From Tetracentron sinense (lineage: Eukaryota; Streptophyta; Magnoliopsida; Trochodendrales; Trochodendraceae), in NCBI GenBank assembly GCA_015143295.1, contig CM026554.1, forward strand, positions 28,781,531 to 28,845,530: a DNA stretch of 64,000 nucleotides. Direction: 5' to 3'. Both the position numbers and the translations under genes were made by a program. This document shows positions 1-11,771 of the stretch, piece after piece. The notes beneath the pieces are model-generated. The model had not been told where the DNA came from. It worked only from the letters and a program-made list of their open reading frames with translations, and did no database searches. The first letter of the stretch is position 1, and the number at the start of each line of letters is the position of its first letter.

Positions 1-1118
1 TCTAAACTTCTATGTTGGGTTGTGGGTGTATTTTTTCTCCTATTTTTGGCTGATCGATGAAGATTTAGAAATATCAGACTTGATTGATATATTTGTACAT
101 TTATTTATTATTTTTATTGTCTATATATACTATACATATACTACGGTACTACCTTTATAAAAAGCCGCTAACTTCTCTCTTGAATGTTCTTTGCTCGCTC
201 GACAACCCATAGATTTCCACCGCTCCGGTGATGAAGACGACACCAACTCATCATTCACGTACTCCAATGGAAAAATAGTACTCATTTTCTATCTCATCCT
301 CTTGGGTTCTTGTTCGATTTCCTCTTTTCATTTTTTTATTGTGCTTTGTGTTTATCTTTGCTGTTCTTGTTTGTAGGTTGGGAGCTTTATGCAAACAAGA
401 GCTAGGGTCTTACAAAGGCAGCAAAACTAGGTTCAAATCCATTTTTCTCATTGTCAGTTAAATGGGATAGGGATGGACGGTTTTGTTAGGGAATCTAGAG
501 GGACATGTGTTTTCTCTCCCTCGCATTGCGACCAACTACCACCGATGATCGAAATATATAGAGTAAGCTATTTATGTATTTTCTTTATTCTGTATTAGGG
601 TTTTGTTTAGATTTATGCATATTTTTGTTAATTATATGGATTTATGCATATAAGGGCTTTAGTGAATTGGTTTTTGGATTTACTCTATTGGATCTTCAAG
701 AAGACCCCGTTGTCTTGAAGAAGAAGACTAATAATAGCTCTATGGAGAAGAGAACATAAAAAGGATAGTCAAATAATCATTAAGGTTCTGTTATAGAGGG
801 AAAAAGGAAAGGAAGGACACACTCATCTCTTTTTCTTTGGCTCTCAAACCCTCTGCAGCACCTCTCAGTCTTTTTCTCTATTTTCACCTCTCAGTCTTTT
901 CCTCTATTTTCACTGATTGGCAACAATCAATAGAATCCACGCTCATGAAGCTTATTGAACAAATGGATATGATTAATTGGATAAAATATATTTTTTGGGT
1001 AAATTTTTTATATATTTTTCTATTTTTTGAATATATGATTCTAATTGAGTAGTGATATTTAGTTTTTCTTGATCTTACCGAGGATCCAAGAGAGATTAAA
1101 TAATTATGTATAATAGCA
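1..1118. other. AT-rich DNA, no gene recognised
   Basis: Only short open frames are present, none with a recognisable domain or convincing codon pattern. A TA-rich patch near 120-160 followed by pyrimidine-rich sequence could be an old promoter or leader, but nothing downstream supports it. Confidence 0.5.
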
Positions 1119-2400
1119 ATGCATTTGATTTATTGTTTCGTGGTTTGCTCACCAAAACTGGATCTTCAGTCCTTGAGCCAAATGACTATAAAAAGCTCAA
1201 AGTACACATGTCTACGCTGGCCTGTCTCGTGGGTATGTTTTAGGATCAATACAGCTCCCAAACGTTTACCATCTTGGATTGACTTGGATAGCATGAATTT
1301 GATTTTTGGATGGTGAAGCATGCTATCCAAGTCATTAAATTTTTTTTATAGGTAAATATCAAAAATATTAAATATTAAATATTAAAACTAACAATTTACA
1401 TGCTATCCAAGTCATTAAATAGTAAAAAATTTGCCATCAAAACTAACAATTTACCATTAAATATTAAATTGTCGGTTTTGATATTTAATTTAGAAGAAAT
1501 TTTATGCATTACTGATTTTGATATTAATTTTCTTTTGGTATTTTGAAATAGAGAAAGGCCTCTATCTCTCTCCATGAATACTTCTTGCTAATCAGTTTAT
1601 TTATTTGGGTTCATGAAATTAAAAAATGATAAGGTTTTCAGTTTGTTGTGGATGTCTAGGTAGTGAATTAATTCCTAATGTAGATGCACTTATTGAAAAC
1701 AAATGGTAACTTGCTATGTCAAAATAGGAAGGGTGGTGGGGTTCTTGGATTGAATATAGTAGTAAGTTAATAATAAAGTTTGAAGTATTTATATATAACT
1801 ATATATTTATTTAGGACAAAAATGACAAAAGAAAGATGATTGTACCTGTAAAGCAGGGGAATTTGCAGGGGATTGCTTTCTACCCTGAATGGATAGCAGA
1901 CACCTGCTGGTATATATTTCGTGATTGAGTTAATTGTATTGGCCAACTAATCTTATGAGGTATGCCACATATCTCACTTTAGTTTTTAGGTTCTAAATAT
2001 TTGCTTGTGCAGGTATTGTTACTTCTTGAATATGGTGAATGAGGTTGAAGAAGGGACGTCGAATTGCATCTCTATGTGGATGGAGAGGCCCTTGATGATG
2101 ATCAAAAGCCAATGAATGATCTCCATATATTTCAATTGTAGCAGCAAGGAGATAACTAATTGGTATAATTAGTTCATTTTTATAATACATAGTTGCTATT
2201 TGTATTTTAAAATGTTTGATTTCATTTTAAAGCTTTAGTACATACAGAGAAGAGAATTGTTTCAGGATGGTGGATTTCTTCCAAAGCAAACCACATTAAT
2301 CCAGTTCTGCAAGCTGATGTTGTACATAATATTGAAATGAAACTTCTTCCACCTATTCCCTTGAAACTTTACAATGAAGTGATCTGATTTCATCATTGAG
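1119..2400 (+). other. Possible decayed exons of an unidentified gene
   Basis: Several short frames read like coding sequence bounded by intron-like AT-rich DNA: about 1131-1232 (frame beginning FRGLLTKTGSSVLEP), about 2054-2150 (contains HLYVDGEALDDD) and about 2270-2388 (ends in a stop after KLYNEVI). I do not recognise the protein. They could be upstream parts of the HEAT-repeat relic at 3548-4007 or of another dead gene. There is no continuous frame or clear start. What can be seen is only the local coding-like character; the link is a guess. Confidence 0.2.
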
Positions 2401-2767
2401 AAGACTATTTGATTCAAAATTGTGTTGAATTTATTTCATTTTCTTATCTATTCTTTTAGTCCATAATCATGGTATCCACATTAGAATGGAACCAAACTCA
2501 CACTAGGATGAAACGTAATGTCATATTTATCCCTAGGTTGTTTTTTTCCGGAGGATCAGGTTTTTTTTCCACTGTTAGCTATATATTTCTTTTAATTATA
2601 TTTATTTTGCTATATATTTCTGTAATAGTATATTTTCTTTGCTCTATATTTTTTATATAATATTTTCTTTTCAATCAGTTTCAAGTCTTAGCACGTGCCT
2701 TGCACGTGGCAATTTAACTAGTATTATATAAATGTACTTCTCTCTCTCCCTATATATATATATATAT

Positions 2768-3087
2768 ATATATATATTTCTATAATCTTTCATTAACTTT
2801 GTAAATCTTTTTACAGTTTTTCTTATATTTTATATATTTGTTAAAATGAGAGAGCATTAAGCTTTCTTGTGAAGCTTAAGCCTCACGCCTCAAGGCTTAC
2901 GCTTCACGCATCTTGAGGCCCTAATCGGTATATATATTTCTATAATCTTTCATTAAATTTTTAAATATTTTTATAATTTTCTTATATTTTATATATTTGT
3001 TAAAATGAGAGAGCATGAAGCTTTCTTGTGAAGCTTAAGCTTCACACCTCGAGGCTTACGCCTCATGCATCTTGAGGCCTTAACACC
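2768..3087. repeat. Imperfect tandem duplication, unit about 160 bp
   Basis: Two adjacent copies, about 2768-2929 and 2930-3087, share the sequence from a TA-rich start through 'ttaaaatgagagagcat' to the end 'catcttgaggcc'. Each holds several small inverted words around 'aagctt' and 'cctcaaggcttac', so the unit can fold. It lies in AT-rich intergenic DNA. Confidence 0.75.
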
Positions 3088-3547
3088 TTGCCTCACACCT
3101 TCACGTTTTAAAGCATTGTTAGATGTTATGTTTTTATTTGGCTGGGCGCACAATGACTATTGAGAAAGTTTGAAATTTCATGTGATGGGTTCACCTGAAA
3201 AATTATATGACCTTTCTCTATTTCCCTGTCTGTTTTTTAGCTGTCCATCTACTTGAATCATTTGGTTAAGGATATAACAATATAAATCAATTGTTTTGAG
3301 TATCAGCAGTTCATCACAGCTATACGCAATTACTAGAATTCTCTTGTATAAAATCAGAATTTCTGTAGTTGAAAAATTATCCTTTATGATTAAACAATAG
3401 AGAAATTGTTGCTATTACTCCAGTATAGCAAGGATAACTTCACTGCTAAGGAGGTACATGCTGCTTGATATGGAGATGAGAATTCATTTGTTTCTTCTCC
3501 AGGTATAGCTTTCATTTATGAAGTTTGCCCTGTGTTTTCTTGGGCAG
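3088..3547. other. AT-rich DNA upstream of HEAT-repeat relic
   Basis: No frame or repeat is recognised. The stretch ends with a pyrimidine-rich tract and 'gggcag', which serves as the splice acceptor of the relic exon at 3548. Confidence 0.5.
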
Positions 3548-4007
3548 GTGAGAACTGCATCAGTTACATGTTTTGCGGGTATAACTTCCTCTGTTTTCAC
3601 AAAGGAAAAACAAGATTTCGTCTTTCTTCTTCTGTAAGTGTAGATATGACATTTAAACCTATTGTTGCTTTCCCAATTGATGAATGAACCAGAGTAATTT
3701 TGATTAGATTATTTGTTATTCCTACAAAACCTTTGTAGATCATAGCAGCCCTGAATGATGAGGTTTTTTCAGTTAGATCAGCTGCTTGTCGAGCCATCGA
3801 TGTCATTGCATGTTTCCCACAAAGTTCTTATTGGTGATTCCATGTTCATGCGATGTGATGTCTTAAAGTTTGCATGAGAACTTATTAGTTCACGTTCTTG
3901 CGAACAAGGGGCATATAAATTACCAAAATCTTCAATCATGTAGTGCAAAGATCATTGACAAGTTTATTCCTGCTGCTGAGTTTAACATGCATGACTCCTT
4001 GGTTTCG
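3548..4007 (+). pseudogene. HEAT/ARM-repeat protein relic (HEATR6-like), three exons
   Basis: Three short exon pieces with plausible splice borders can be read. The first is 3548-3633 (VRTASVTCFAGITSSVF...), after an acceptor 'gggcag' and before a donor 'gtaagt'. The second is 3739 to about 3825 (ALNDEVFSVRSAACRAIDVIA), after 'ttgtag'. The third is about 3943-4007 (KIIDKFIPAAEFNMHDSLVSV), before 'gtatat'. The mix of helices and the RSAACRAI.VI.CFPQ pattern match, from memory, plant HEAT-repeat proteins related to HEATR6. Exon 2 runs into a stop after CFPQSSYW, and the next expected exon (continuing SVRITASWALANLC in the family) is not seen. I take this as a partial gene copy or a dead gene whose introns were kept, so a DNA-level duplicate and not a processed pseudogene. 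The rest of the gene is not found nearby. Confidence 0.65.
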
Positions 4008-4009
4008 GT

Positions 4010-5790
4010 ATATACAATCTCCATTTTTTTTTTTTAATTTAGTTTTTTTTACCTAAGCATGTACACAGTTCCCCATGAATACTTCTTGCTTCAGGCGTGA
4101 ATATCAGCTTCCTGGGCACTAGCAAACATATGTGATTCTCTCCGTCGCAGTACAAGTGATTTGCCATTGGAGAGGTGTTCTGCAGGTGGGTTAGGGGTTT
4201 GAGAGGGATTAATTTATTTGTCTTATTCTCCACCAACCTTGGTTACAATTTTCCTTTTTCTTGTTTTCTAGTACTGTCCCAAAGATGAATTCCTGATCAA
4301 TAGCCCCTGTTAGCTGGATGTGCTTTGCGGTCAACAAAGGATGGTGACAAGGTAAAGAGGTTTTAACTATAATTTTATTTAGTTTTTCCTTGCATTGTCA
4401 CCTTCTTTTCTGCCTCTATTTTTTGCAATTAAGTATACATGTCAAGGTAAGCTTTGGTTTTAAAATTTTTTTTCCCTTTTAACACATCTTTCTCCATTTA
4501 ATGTGTGTGTCAATACACATTAACTTGTGAGTTTGTGTCAGTATTTTTATACCTTCTTAGGTTTCTGGATTTAGGTTTATCTCTACAAGTGGAGCAATTA
4601 GTTGGATAAGTGGATAGATGGATACATAAACTAGTGGTTGAGTGAACTTCAATTTCAGTGCACCATCTTTGGATTGTTCCTAGGGGATGAGGAGCAAACC
4701 AAGGAGTTCTCTTGCAGACTTGAGCAGAGGGAGGCGGGTCTGGATGACAAGGTGAAGGGAGTCCTTGTAGGGTCCAGCATACTAGTACATTGGGAGGTTA
4801 GAAATCTTCTCGATTGGGGATTGAGTAATGGGAAGACATTGGAATGGAGAGAAGCGAGAGGAGTAGAGCCTTAGAGAGCAGAGGGGAGGGGAGGGTCTGA
4901 AGCAAGTGGGGCATAATTCCTTTTGTTTTTTTTTTCGTGATGATCTTTTCGTGGAAATTAGGGGGTTAGGAAGTCTGAAGAGTAGGACAACTCTTTGGGC
5001 CTTAATAGGGAGAACAATGTACATTTGGTGACCCAAGGTTTTAATCTTCAACTTTGCAGGAAATTTCACCAGCCAAATATATGAGAATTTATCCACAGAT
5101 TATCGACAATTTAAAAGAGTAGATAGCACTCTCTATTGGACAATATGGGTTTTCACGCTAGCTCACAAGGTAGCCCTGCTCATATTTTATGATAGCTTTC
5201 ATACTGAAAGTAAGTAGCCATTTCTATTGTTAATACCCAATATTAGCTTCACACATACTCACAAGTAGCCATTTCCAATAAAAATTGTTCCACCATGCAA
5301 ATGAGATGCCTAACATATGGTCAATCTAGACTCGATCATCCTGAGAGGCCAAATAGGGATAAGTCAAACACCTACAAATTGGAATCTAAACCTTTTAGTA
5401 GAAACAACTAGGGTGCATGTGCATATTACAAAGCATAGCTCTATGAATTAGCCACTAATTGCATAAAAATGAAAAAAAGTTTAATTTTAATCAACCAGAA
5501 GACTAAAGTAGGTGTATTATCCTCAATCAATTCATGTTTAGCTTGGACAAGTATGAATATGAAGATCTAGCCAAGAATACAAGACATGCAAAGGCAAATA
5601 AGAACAAACAAAAATATTTTTAGATTTTTTAAATGTTTACTTTTTTATTTTGTTTTTAATTTTCAAGGAAATAACCTAACAAAAAAAACTAAAAAGAAAA
5701 ATCACACCAAAAATAACCAACCTAAACAAAAAAAAAAAAAACTAAGAGGAGAACAAACTACTAATATACAAGATAAAGCATAGCACTTGT
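4010..5790. other. No gene recognised
   Basis: The DNA is AT-rich with homopolymer A and T runs. A 78-codon frame at 4638-4874 (+) and overlapping frames on the other strand match no family I know. Poly-A stretches near 5680-5745 give lysine- and asparagine-rich frames that are not credible genes. Confidence 0.5.
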
Positions 5791-5792
5791 GT

Positions 5793-6970
5793 AAAGTCAG
5801 AATTCATAATTGATTAATTTCGTTGCAAAAACTGAGTCAAGTTGTAATCTTGAGTACTATACATCCATGGTAGTGTTGTTCGTGAAGATGAAGTTTGAAG
5901 AGGTGCTACTAAATATCAAGATGCCAAAAGCTTGTTCTCACCTCTTAGGATGGTAAGTGACCTAGATACCTAGTCTATTACTTTGGTGGATTGACTTAGA
6001 AAATTGCTTTTACCTTAGGTAAGTAGAGGCTTGACTATAAATATAGAATTTCAGACATAAGTGCACATAGTGCATATTTGCAGACAAGCTGTATCGAGTT
6101 AGCCTTGTTTGGCTCGAGCGAAGTATGCTGGCTCATGCTCTCGGTTTTTAGAGTACTATAATGTCTGATCAATTGTAAAAATATCAGTAGCCTTCTTGCT
6201 TGAGCAAACAAGGCTGGCTCGAGCGAAGTAGTCTCGGGTTGTGACAGTGCAATTGTTGAAGCAATTCCACTAAACATTTTGCTCGAGCGAGATATGTTTG
6301 GCTCGAGCAAGTATCGTAGAGACAGTAATTTAGTAACTTCCAAACTCTGTTTTATGGTTACCTAAATATACTATTTGTTTTCCAGAACAAATTAAGGTTT
6401 TATTTAAGAGAGTTGAGAATTGTGAGTGTGTTTTAGGGTTTCTAACACCTCTTGGTTGAGACCCCATTGTTTTCCCTATACCCTTTTCTAGAGATGCCAA
6501 CTTGACTCAATTGGTCTAATACTTGCTTGCTATAATTTATTATTGTGTTCAAAGGTTTGTTAAACAATCATTAGATATTATTCTTCATACTTAATTCATT
6601 GAGGTGATCAATTGATTAGATCGTGGATCCTGAGACCTTTGAGAAAGTTTGGAGGAGTTCGAGTTGTTACGGTGGAGATCGAACTTGTGGGTTCGTGGTT
6701 TGTAAATGTGGGGAACTTGTACCGAGGATCATTGTGTTGAGTCCGGTTGGGTAAAGTTCAAGGTTTGTAAGTGTGTTGCTTTTTTCAAAATGATCACTTG
6801 TGCTAGATGAGGTCCCGTGGTTTTTATCGAAAGGGTTCCTCATGAAAATCTTTGCGTGCTATGGTGTGCGACTTGTCTTTAAATTATTTAATCAAAAAGT
6901 TGGTAGATAATCATTAATAGACCTATTCACCCCCCCCCGGTCTTGTGATCTCATAACTAATAGAATTTCG
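5793..6970 (+). mobile_element. Ty1/Copia LTR remnant with CTCGAGC motifs
   Basis: This stretch lies directly upstream of a decayed tRNA-Met-type primer site and Copia gag sequence, so it is read as the 5' LTR of that element. It carries four copies of a 'gctcgagc' motif near 6111, 6215, 6281 and 6300, three of them followed by 'gaagta', 'gaagta' or 'gagata'. A TATA-like 'ttatttaaga' lies near 6400, and the stretch ends in the 'ttcacccccccccgg' type sequence common at Copia LTR ends. The 5' boundary is uncertain; a TG at about 5793 is one choice. The matching 3' LTR is not in the window. Confidence 0.5.
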
Positions 6971-6972
6971 AT

Positions 6973-6984
6973 TGGTATGAAAGC
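6973..6984 (+). other. Decayed primer binding site (initiator tRNA-Met type)
   Basis: The sequence tggtatgaaagc resembles the usual tggtatcagagc with two changes. It lies just after the LTR end and before gag, which is the expected position. Confidence 0.55.
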
Positions 6985-7030
6985 GGGATCACTTGGCTAA
7001 AAACCTAAAGTGCGACATTAGGCAAAATCC

Positions 7031-7407
7031 TTGAATTATGAATTCATTGAGAGAGGTTGGATCCATCATTCATCCTCCGTTATTCAATGGGAACAACTAT
7101 GCTTATTAGAAAGCTCGAATGAGAGCATTCTCAAATCTTTGGACGAGAGAGTATGGATGACTGTAGAAAAATTGTGGAAATCTTCCACTAAAATTGTAAA
7201 GGAACATACCACTATAAAACCTTCTGGTGAATGGACTCGAGATAAATTTGAGAGTTGTGAGTAGAATACGAAGGTCTAAATGCCATCTTCAATGCTGTCA
7301 GACTCGAAAATTTTCGAAGAATCTCTAAGTGTGACACATCGAAGGAGACATGAAATATTCTTGAAATCACATATGAAGGGACTACCACTATCAAGATTTC
7401 TAAACTT
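7031..7407 (+). pseudogene. Copia gag fragment (UBN2-like)
   Basis: The sequence reads, with one frameshift near 7065-7085, as the N-terminal part of a Copia Gag: IIHPPLFNGNNYAYWK, then RMRAFLKSLDERVWMTVE, WTRDKFESCE, a stop at 7261-7263, [12 protein letters not shown], and [19 protein letters not shown]. The pattern FNGxNYxxWK...MRAFL and the later ETWxxLexTYEG is the standard Gag motif pair of plant Copia elements that contribute the nucleocapsid. The frame stops abruptly at about 7407, where minus-strand Gypsy sequence begins, so the rest of this Copia element is missing. It is dead. Confidence 0.75.
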
Positions 7408-7747
7408 CCAATGCTCATGTTCCTCCTGAGACAATGAGTGCATCAAAATAGCGTTAATAAGCACCACCACAAACTGATCATAAAATTGTTTAAAGGTATG
7501 ATTCATCATGTCTATAAACGTCGCTGGAGCATTAGTCAATCTAAAAGGCATCACTAAAGATTCATAGTACCCATTTCTTGTCCTAAATGCCATTTTAGGG
7601 ATATCGTCATCCTTAACTTTGAGTTGATAATATTCAGATCTAAGGTCGATCTTAGAAAATAATTGGGCTCCTTTCAATTGATCAAACATATCATCAATCC
7701 TTGGTAAATGATACTTTTTCTTTATAGTCACTTGATTCAGCTATTAG
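7408..7747 (-). pseudogene. Gypsy element A: reverse transcriptase fragment, part 1
   Basis: On the minus strand this encodes a Ty3/Gypsy reverse transcriptase core: [49 protein letters not shown], and [13 protein letters not shown]. The sequence where the YVDD catalytic box is expected reads [12 protein letters not shown], so the active site has decayed. The upstream half of the same domain lies at 28621 and beyond: joining 7747 to the base after the duplicated 5-mer restores the order ...[25 protein letters not shown].... The gene was therefore split by the insertion of element B. Two or three stop codons lie near the joint. The other edge (7408) abuts Copia gag. Confidence 0.9.
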
Positions 7748-10042
7748 TGTAGAGACCCGAATTTAGTTCATCGGCATTCGTGTCATTTATTTGAATTTCT
7801 TAGAATATATTTGTTTGATTTTAAATGCATATGTTCCTATGGGAATTAATGTGGAATGCCTAGTTGTAGAAAGCCAAAAGTTTTGGAGTTTTCTTTCACC
7901 ATCATCCAACTTGATGAGACATTTTGACCTCTAAAGACTTGAAATTAGGACATCACTATTATATAAGAAATTGTTCCCCTTCGAATGAAGATTCCAACGC
8001 ATTTTGAATCGTCAAATTCCAATAACCGAGTCAAAAATTACGGGTCTTTTACCGAATCGGGTTTTGGAAATAATATAAAAAATCAGACATGTCAAGGTTC
8101 GATCGATCGGAGCTACCAACCCGATCGATCGGACAAGACCAATAGGGTCTAATAGATTGGCCCTAAGTCCCGATCGATCGGGGATCGTGCACAGAAATAA
8201 AATAAAAAACGCGATTTTTTGACTTTTTGGCTTCCCAAGGATTCCAAACTCTATAAATAACCTTCTAACTCATGAGTTAGGGTTTCTATATGCTTCTAAA
8301 CCTAAAAGAGAGAAAAGGAGTTTTCTAAGAGATCAAAACAAGGAATCTTAAGGAGTTCAAAGATTAGATCAGAAAAAGGAAGAAGAAAGCTTGAAGATCG
8401 GGATCGAGTCTTATTCGCAAGCGATAGATCATAGGGAAGCGATCAAGTGAGGTAAATAACGAACCTAGTTTTTCATATCTTGAATATTAACCTAAAAGAT
8501 GAATTAAAAGAGATAGCTCTAAGTAAGAACCTAAAGATAAACAAGATTTATGAATTTTTATTGTTCCTGATTTATTAATTTATGAATCGTTAAATTAGGA
8601 TGCGAATGTTATATTTTGTTTATGCTTCAACAATGAGATTGAGATTTATATTGAATGTATGTGGATATATGAGGAGGATGTGATGAATGTATGGAATTGA
8701 ATGGAAGATATGAAAGAATTTGAATGATTGAGATGAATTATTTGTGGGATTATAATTATATGTTAGTTTGATTTTGTAATCATAATTCATGAGAATTATT
8801 ATTGATAAAATAGCTGGTATTATGATATTGATCTCGATTAAAAAAGGAGAGTTTAATATTTAAGTTAGATTGTGACATGTGTATTTAAATATAAACTGTG
8901 ATTATAGATTATTGAATTAATAGAAATATGAAAGATTGTGTGTTTATTTTAGTGATATATATTTAGGTAAAGGAACCTTCGATGAGAGTCAAGTTTGCCT
9001 AGGCCTGGTTAACATAGTGGAATGAGACGCTATGGTGAGATGTCCTATGACCCTTAACTATTAGTCTTATGTACAATTTTAACCAAAAGTGTATCACTAT
9101 GCACTCACCAATGAAAAATATGCACATGTATGAAGAGAGATCTAAGGGCACTAATAAGATTTCAAGTAAGACCAAAAACAAAGTAAGTATGTAATAAAGA
9201 AAGATACACGAAAGCGATAATGCATGTTTATGTTTTGCACCACCGAATACCATCAAAAGGGTGATAAGTATACCAAAGTAAGTAAGCCGTCGTACCGAAA
9301 AATGTACTGAATCGTCCGTGCCGGATAATGTACAAAGGGTAGTATCTCGGTAAAGTAAAGTATAGTAACCCCTTTTCTTATACAGTAAAACGGTATTTTA
9401 ATTTATTACCGATGCATGTGGATGTATTGTTCATAAAATGATAAAGTAAGAAGTATGAAAAGTAAGAAAGTAAGAAAAGAAAGAACGAAAAGAAAACAAT
9501 TGACATAATGCACATGTTCGTTTTCCACACTCTGATTTATGAACTGAAGTATGAAATACATGTATGTTAATGTTCATTATATTATTTACTATTATTCGTT
9601 ATAGACGCAGAGTAACTTGTTACTCAGTCAATGACTTTGTTATCAGCAGGTTCTAGTTTTGACATCTGTGCACCCGGACCGTGGGAATAAGAATAATACA
9701 TAGAAGAACCTAAATGTAATTATCCCAAAGAAGAACGGGATCTTGATCGATGACCCTACTGTTGAAGTTGATTTATTAGTATTTAAATTTCAAGGAGACT
9801 TTAATTGACTTTATGGAGAATCATGTTTAGTTTAGTTTCATGATTATGATCATGATGAATGATCAGGATTTTATTATATTTTAGTTGTAGTTATAGATTA
9901 CTGATATAGTTGATGTTATTAATGGAAGAAATTTTTAGGTTCGCATTTTAGTATGCCTTAAATTCTTTTAACACGATGGTTTGTTAAGTAAGTCACATGC
10001 CAAGATCTCACATTCTCCTAGGTGGGGTTTTGGGGTGCAACA
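7748..10042 (+). repeat. Element B 5' LTR (2295 bp)
   Basis: It aligns along its whole length with 26817-28620 except for a block (8151-8605) missing in the 3' copy. It starts TGTAGAGACCCG and ends TGCAACA. The U3 part holds three copies of the palindrome 'cgatcgatcg' near 8100-8181 and a TATA box at 8252. The remainder is AT-rich and contains purine-rich 'aagtaagaaag' runs near 9440-9490. Confidence 0.93.
8252..8259 (+). promoter_or_regulatory. TATA box of element B LTR
   Basis: The sequence is tataaata in a GC-richer context, about 70 bp downstream of the last 'cgatcgatcg' copy. The equivalent position in the 3' LTR is deleted. Confidence 0.7.
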
Positions 10043-10046
10043 GAGG

Positions 10047-10058
10047 TGGTATCAGAAC
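10047..10058 (+). other. Element B primer binding site
   Basis: The sequence tggtatcagaac begins four bases after the LTR end. It matches the 3' end of initiator tRNA-Met in 11 of 12 positions, the usual primer of chromoviruses. Confidence 0.85.
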
Positions 10059-10218
10059 AAAGGCATTAGGTTAGCCAGGGCATGAGTTTAGCAATATCAT
10101 ATGCTAAGATGAGTCATTGAAGGCTAGGACTAGTCATTGTTTGCTTTTATGAATTTTAGTGATAAAATTAAAGTTGTTTCCAAAATTAAACTTGTAGTTA
10201 CCATTTGTTCTCAAGATT

Positions 10219-10370
10219 ATGATAATGAGACACGGTGGCAGAGGTCGTAGATACAATACTAGGGGGAACACTGGAAGGGGCATTAGAGAAGGACATCTAG
10301 AAGGTTATGACCAGCCCGACTTGACACAGGTTTTGGGGTCCATTGCCCAAACGATGGCACTCCTTGTAGA
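10219..10370 (+). pseudogene. Element B gag, N-terminal part (split by element C)
   Basis: The frame starts at the ATG at 10219 and reads MIMRHGGRGRRYNTRGNTGR, then ...EGYDQPDLTQVLGSIAQTMALLVD, a glycine- and arginine-rich start typical of chromovirus Gag. It is cut at 10370, where the LTR of element C begins. The protein resumes after 23868 with RQPVAATPEHVEVHAPPPHP. The start is chosen because it is the first ATG after the primer site that leads into the open frame. Confidence 0.8.
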
Positions 10371-11728
10371 TGTTGATGATAGTTATTGAAAAGTTTGACT
10401 TGTGAAATTTTGAGCTTAAGAACGTTGTTCATAATCCAATAAAATAATGACACGTGGCTCAATAGACATTCTGACATATTACATACTAAAATCCTCTTTT
10501 GAGATTTGATCAACAGAATTCCATGTTTATCTGATAATGATGATTTTAGTCATTAATGATTACTGATTTTCAGGCTTTTATGCTTTTAGTTCATGTAAAT
10601 GATTATGCTCCTTGATGACTTTTTTACCCCTACACCATTGATGAAAATTGAAACTGTTGCGCTTTTAATTCTATTGATGCAGATTCAGGCTCTAACGCCT
10701 TTGGATATTGATTCAAGCTTCAACGCCTTTTTGATGATGATGGGCTTGGTATGGATTAGTACCCCCCTCTGTGTACCTTTCTGATGACCTATACCAGAAA
10801 GAGGATTTGTTCTGTCAGGGGTGAACGGTACGGATTGGTACCCCCCCTGTGGGAATGAGTGTGACTGTTTCCCTTCATTACCTATTCCAGTGAAGCATGA
10901 ATTACTTCCTTGGCTGACAATCAGGGAGAAAGCATTGAGGATGGATTTTTCCTCAGTTTCTCTTAAGGCCTGACGGGATGGGTGTCTTCGTCCAACACCT
11001 CCGCTTTCCCTATTAGACTTGAGATGATTATTATTATTATTATTATTATTATGATTACTACTTAGAGGAGTGTTGCTGTCTGAACACTAATACATTACCT
11101 CAATAGGACAGTACACCATGAAAGCGTATGACCCGCTTTCACGATGTAGTTACCAACTGCTTTGGGGGAGGATGATGAGTTGTGGTTTGGAGGGCTTAGA
11201 TAGAATTTGTTAAAAGATGGATATTATAAATACCGCTTTTAACCTTTGAAGAATATATCCAAAAGCTTTGGTCATAAAAGCTTAAAGGAGGTATGGTGAA
11301 AACGCCTTTATCTTGATGGAATCCAATATTTTCTCTCTAAAAGTCGGTTACAAAAATGGTTATGATAGCTGTACAAGTTAGTTATAAATTATGTTGATCA
11401 CCTATAAATAGAGGTGACCCCCTCTTGTTTCAGGGAGAGATTTTTCCCAATTCCAATAAGATTTCCTGAAATCAGATTTCCAACCAGAATTTACAGAGAG
11501 AGAAAGTAAAGGATTCGTCAAGGAAAGACATTCTGTCACTACTGTTCTTCATTGTTCTTCCTTCTCTCCCTCTGAATCATTTCTTTCTTTTTCCCCTTTC
11601 TTTCTTGATATTCCTGAATCATTTTCTCCCAAAATAACTCAATTTAGAACGGTGTGGATATCGGATTTAAGTTACATTGAGGTTACAGTAAACCCTATTT
11701 CTTCAAAAATCAAAATTACCCCTCAACA
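10371..11728 (+). repeat. Element C 5' LTR (1358 bp)
   Basis: It is nearly identical to 22420-23868. It holds a short run of a 28-bp unit ending 'cctttggatattgattc' (one full copy plus a variant), an ATT microsatellite near 11030-11051, paired 'aaagcg'/'cgcttt' words near 11124-11142, and a TATA box at 11403. The transcribed end 'ttcttcaaaaatcaaaa' is shared by both LTRs. Confidence 0.95.
11403..11410 (+). promoter_or_regulatory. TATA box of element C LTR
   Basis: The sequence tataaata lies in 'cacctataaatagaggtg', and the same site is present in the 3' LTR at 23543-23550. It would drive the genomic RNA of the element. Confidence 0.75.
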
Positions 11729-11730
11729 TT

Positions 11731-11747
11731 TGGTGACTCTGCTGGGG
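11731..11747 (+). other. Element C primer binding site
   Basis: The sequence tggtgactctgctgggg lies two bases after the 5' LTR end. It is of the 'tggtgactc.gctgggg' type that I know from Tat-lineage elements. I cannot assign the tRNA with certainty. Confidence 0.6.
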
Positions 11748-11771
11748 ATTCTGTAACAATTTTGAGAGAAA

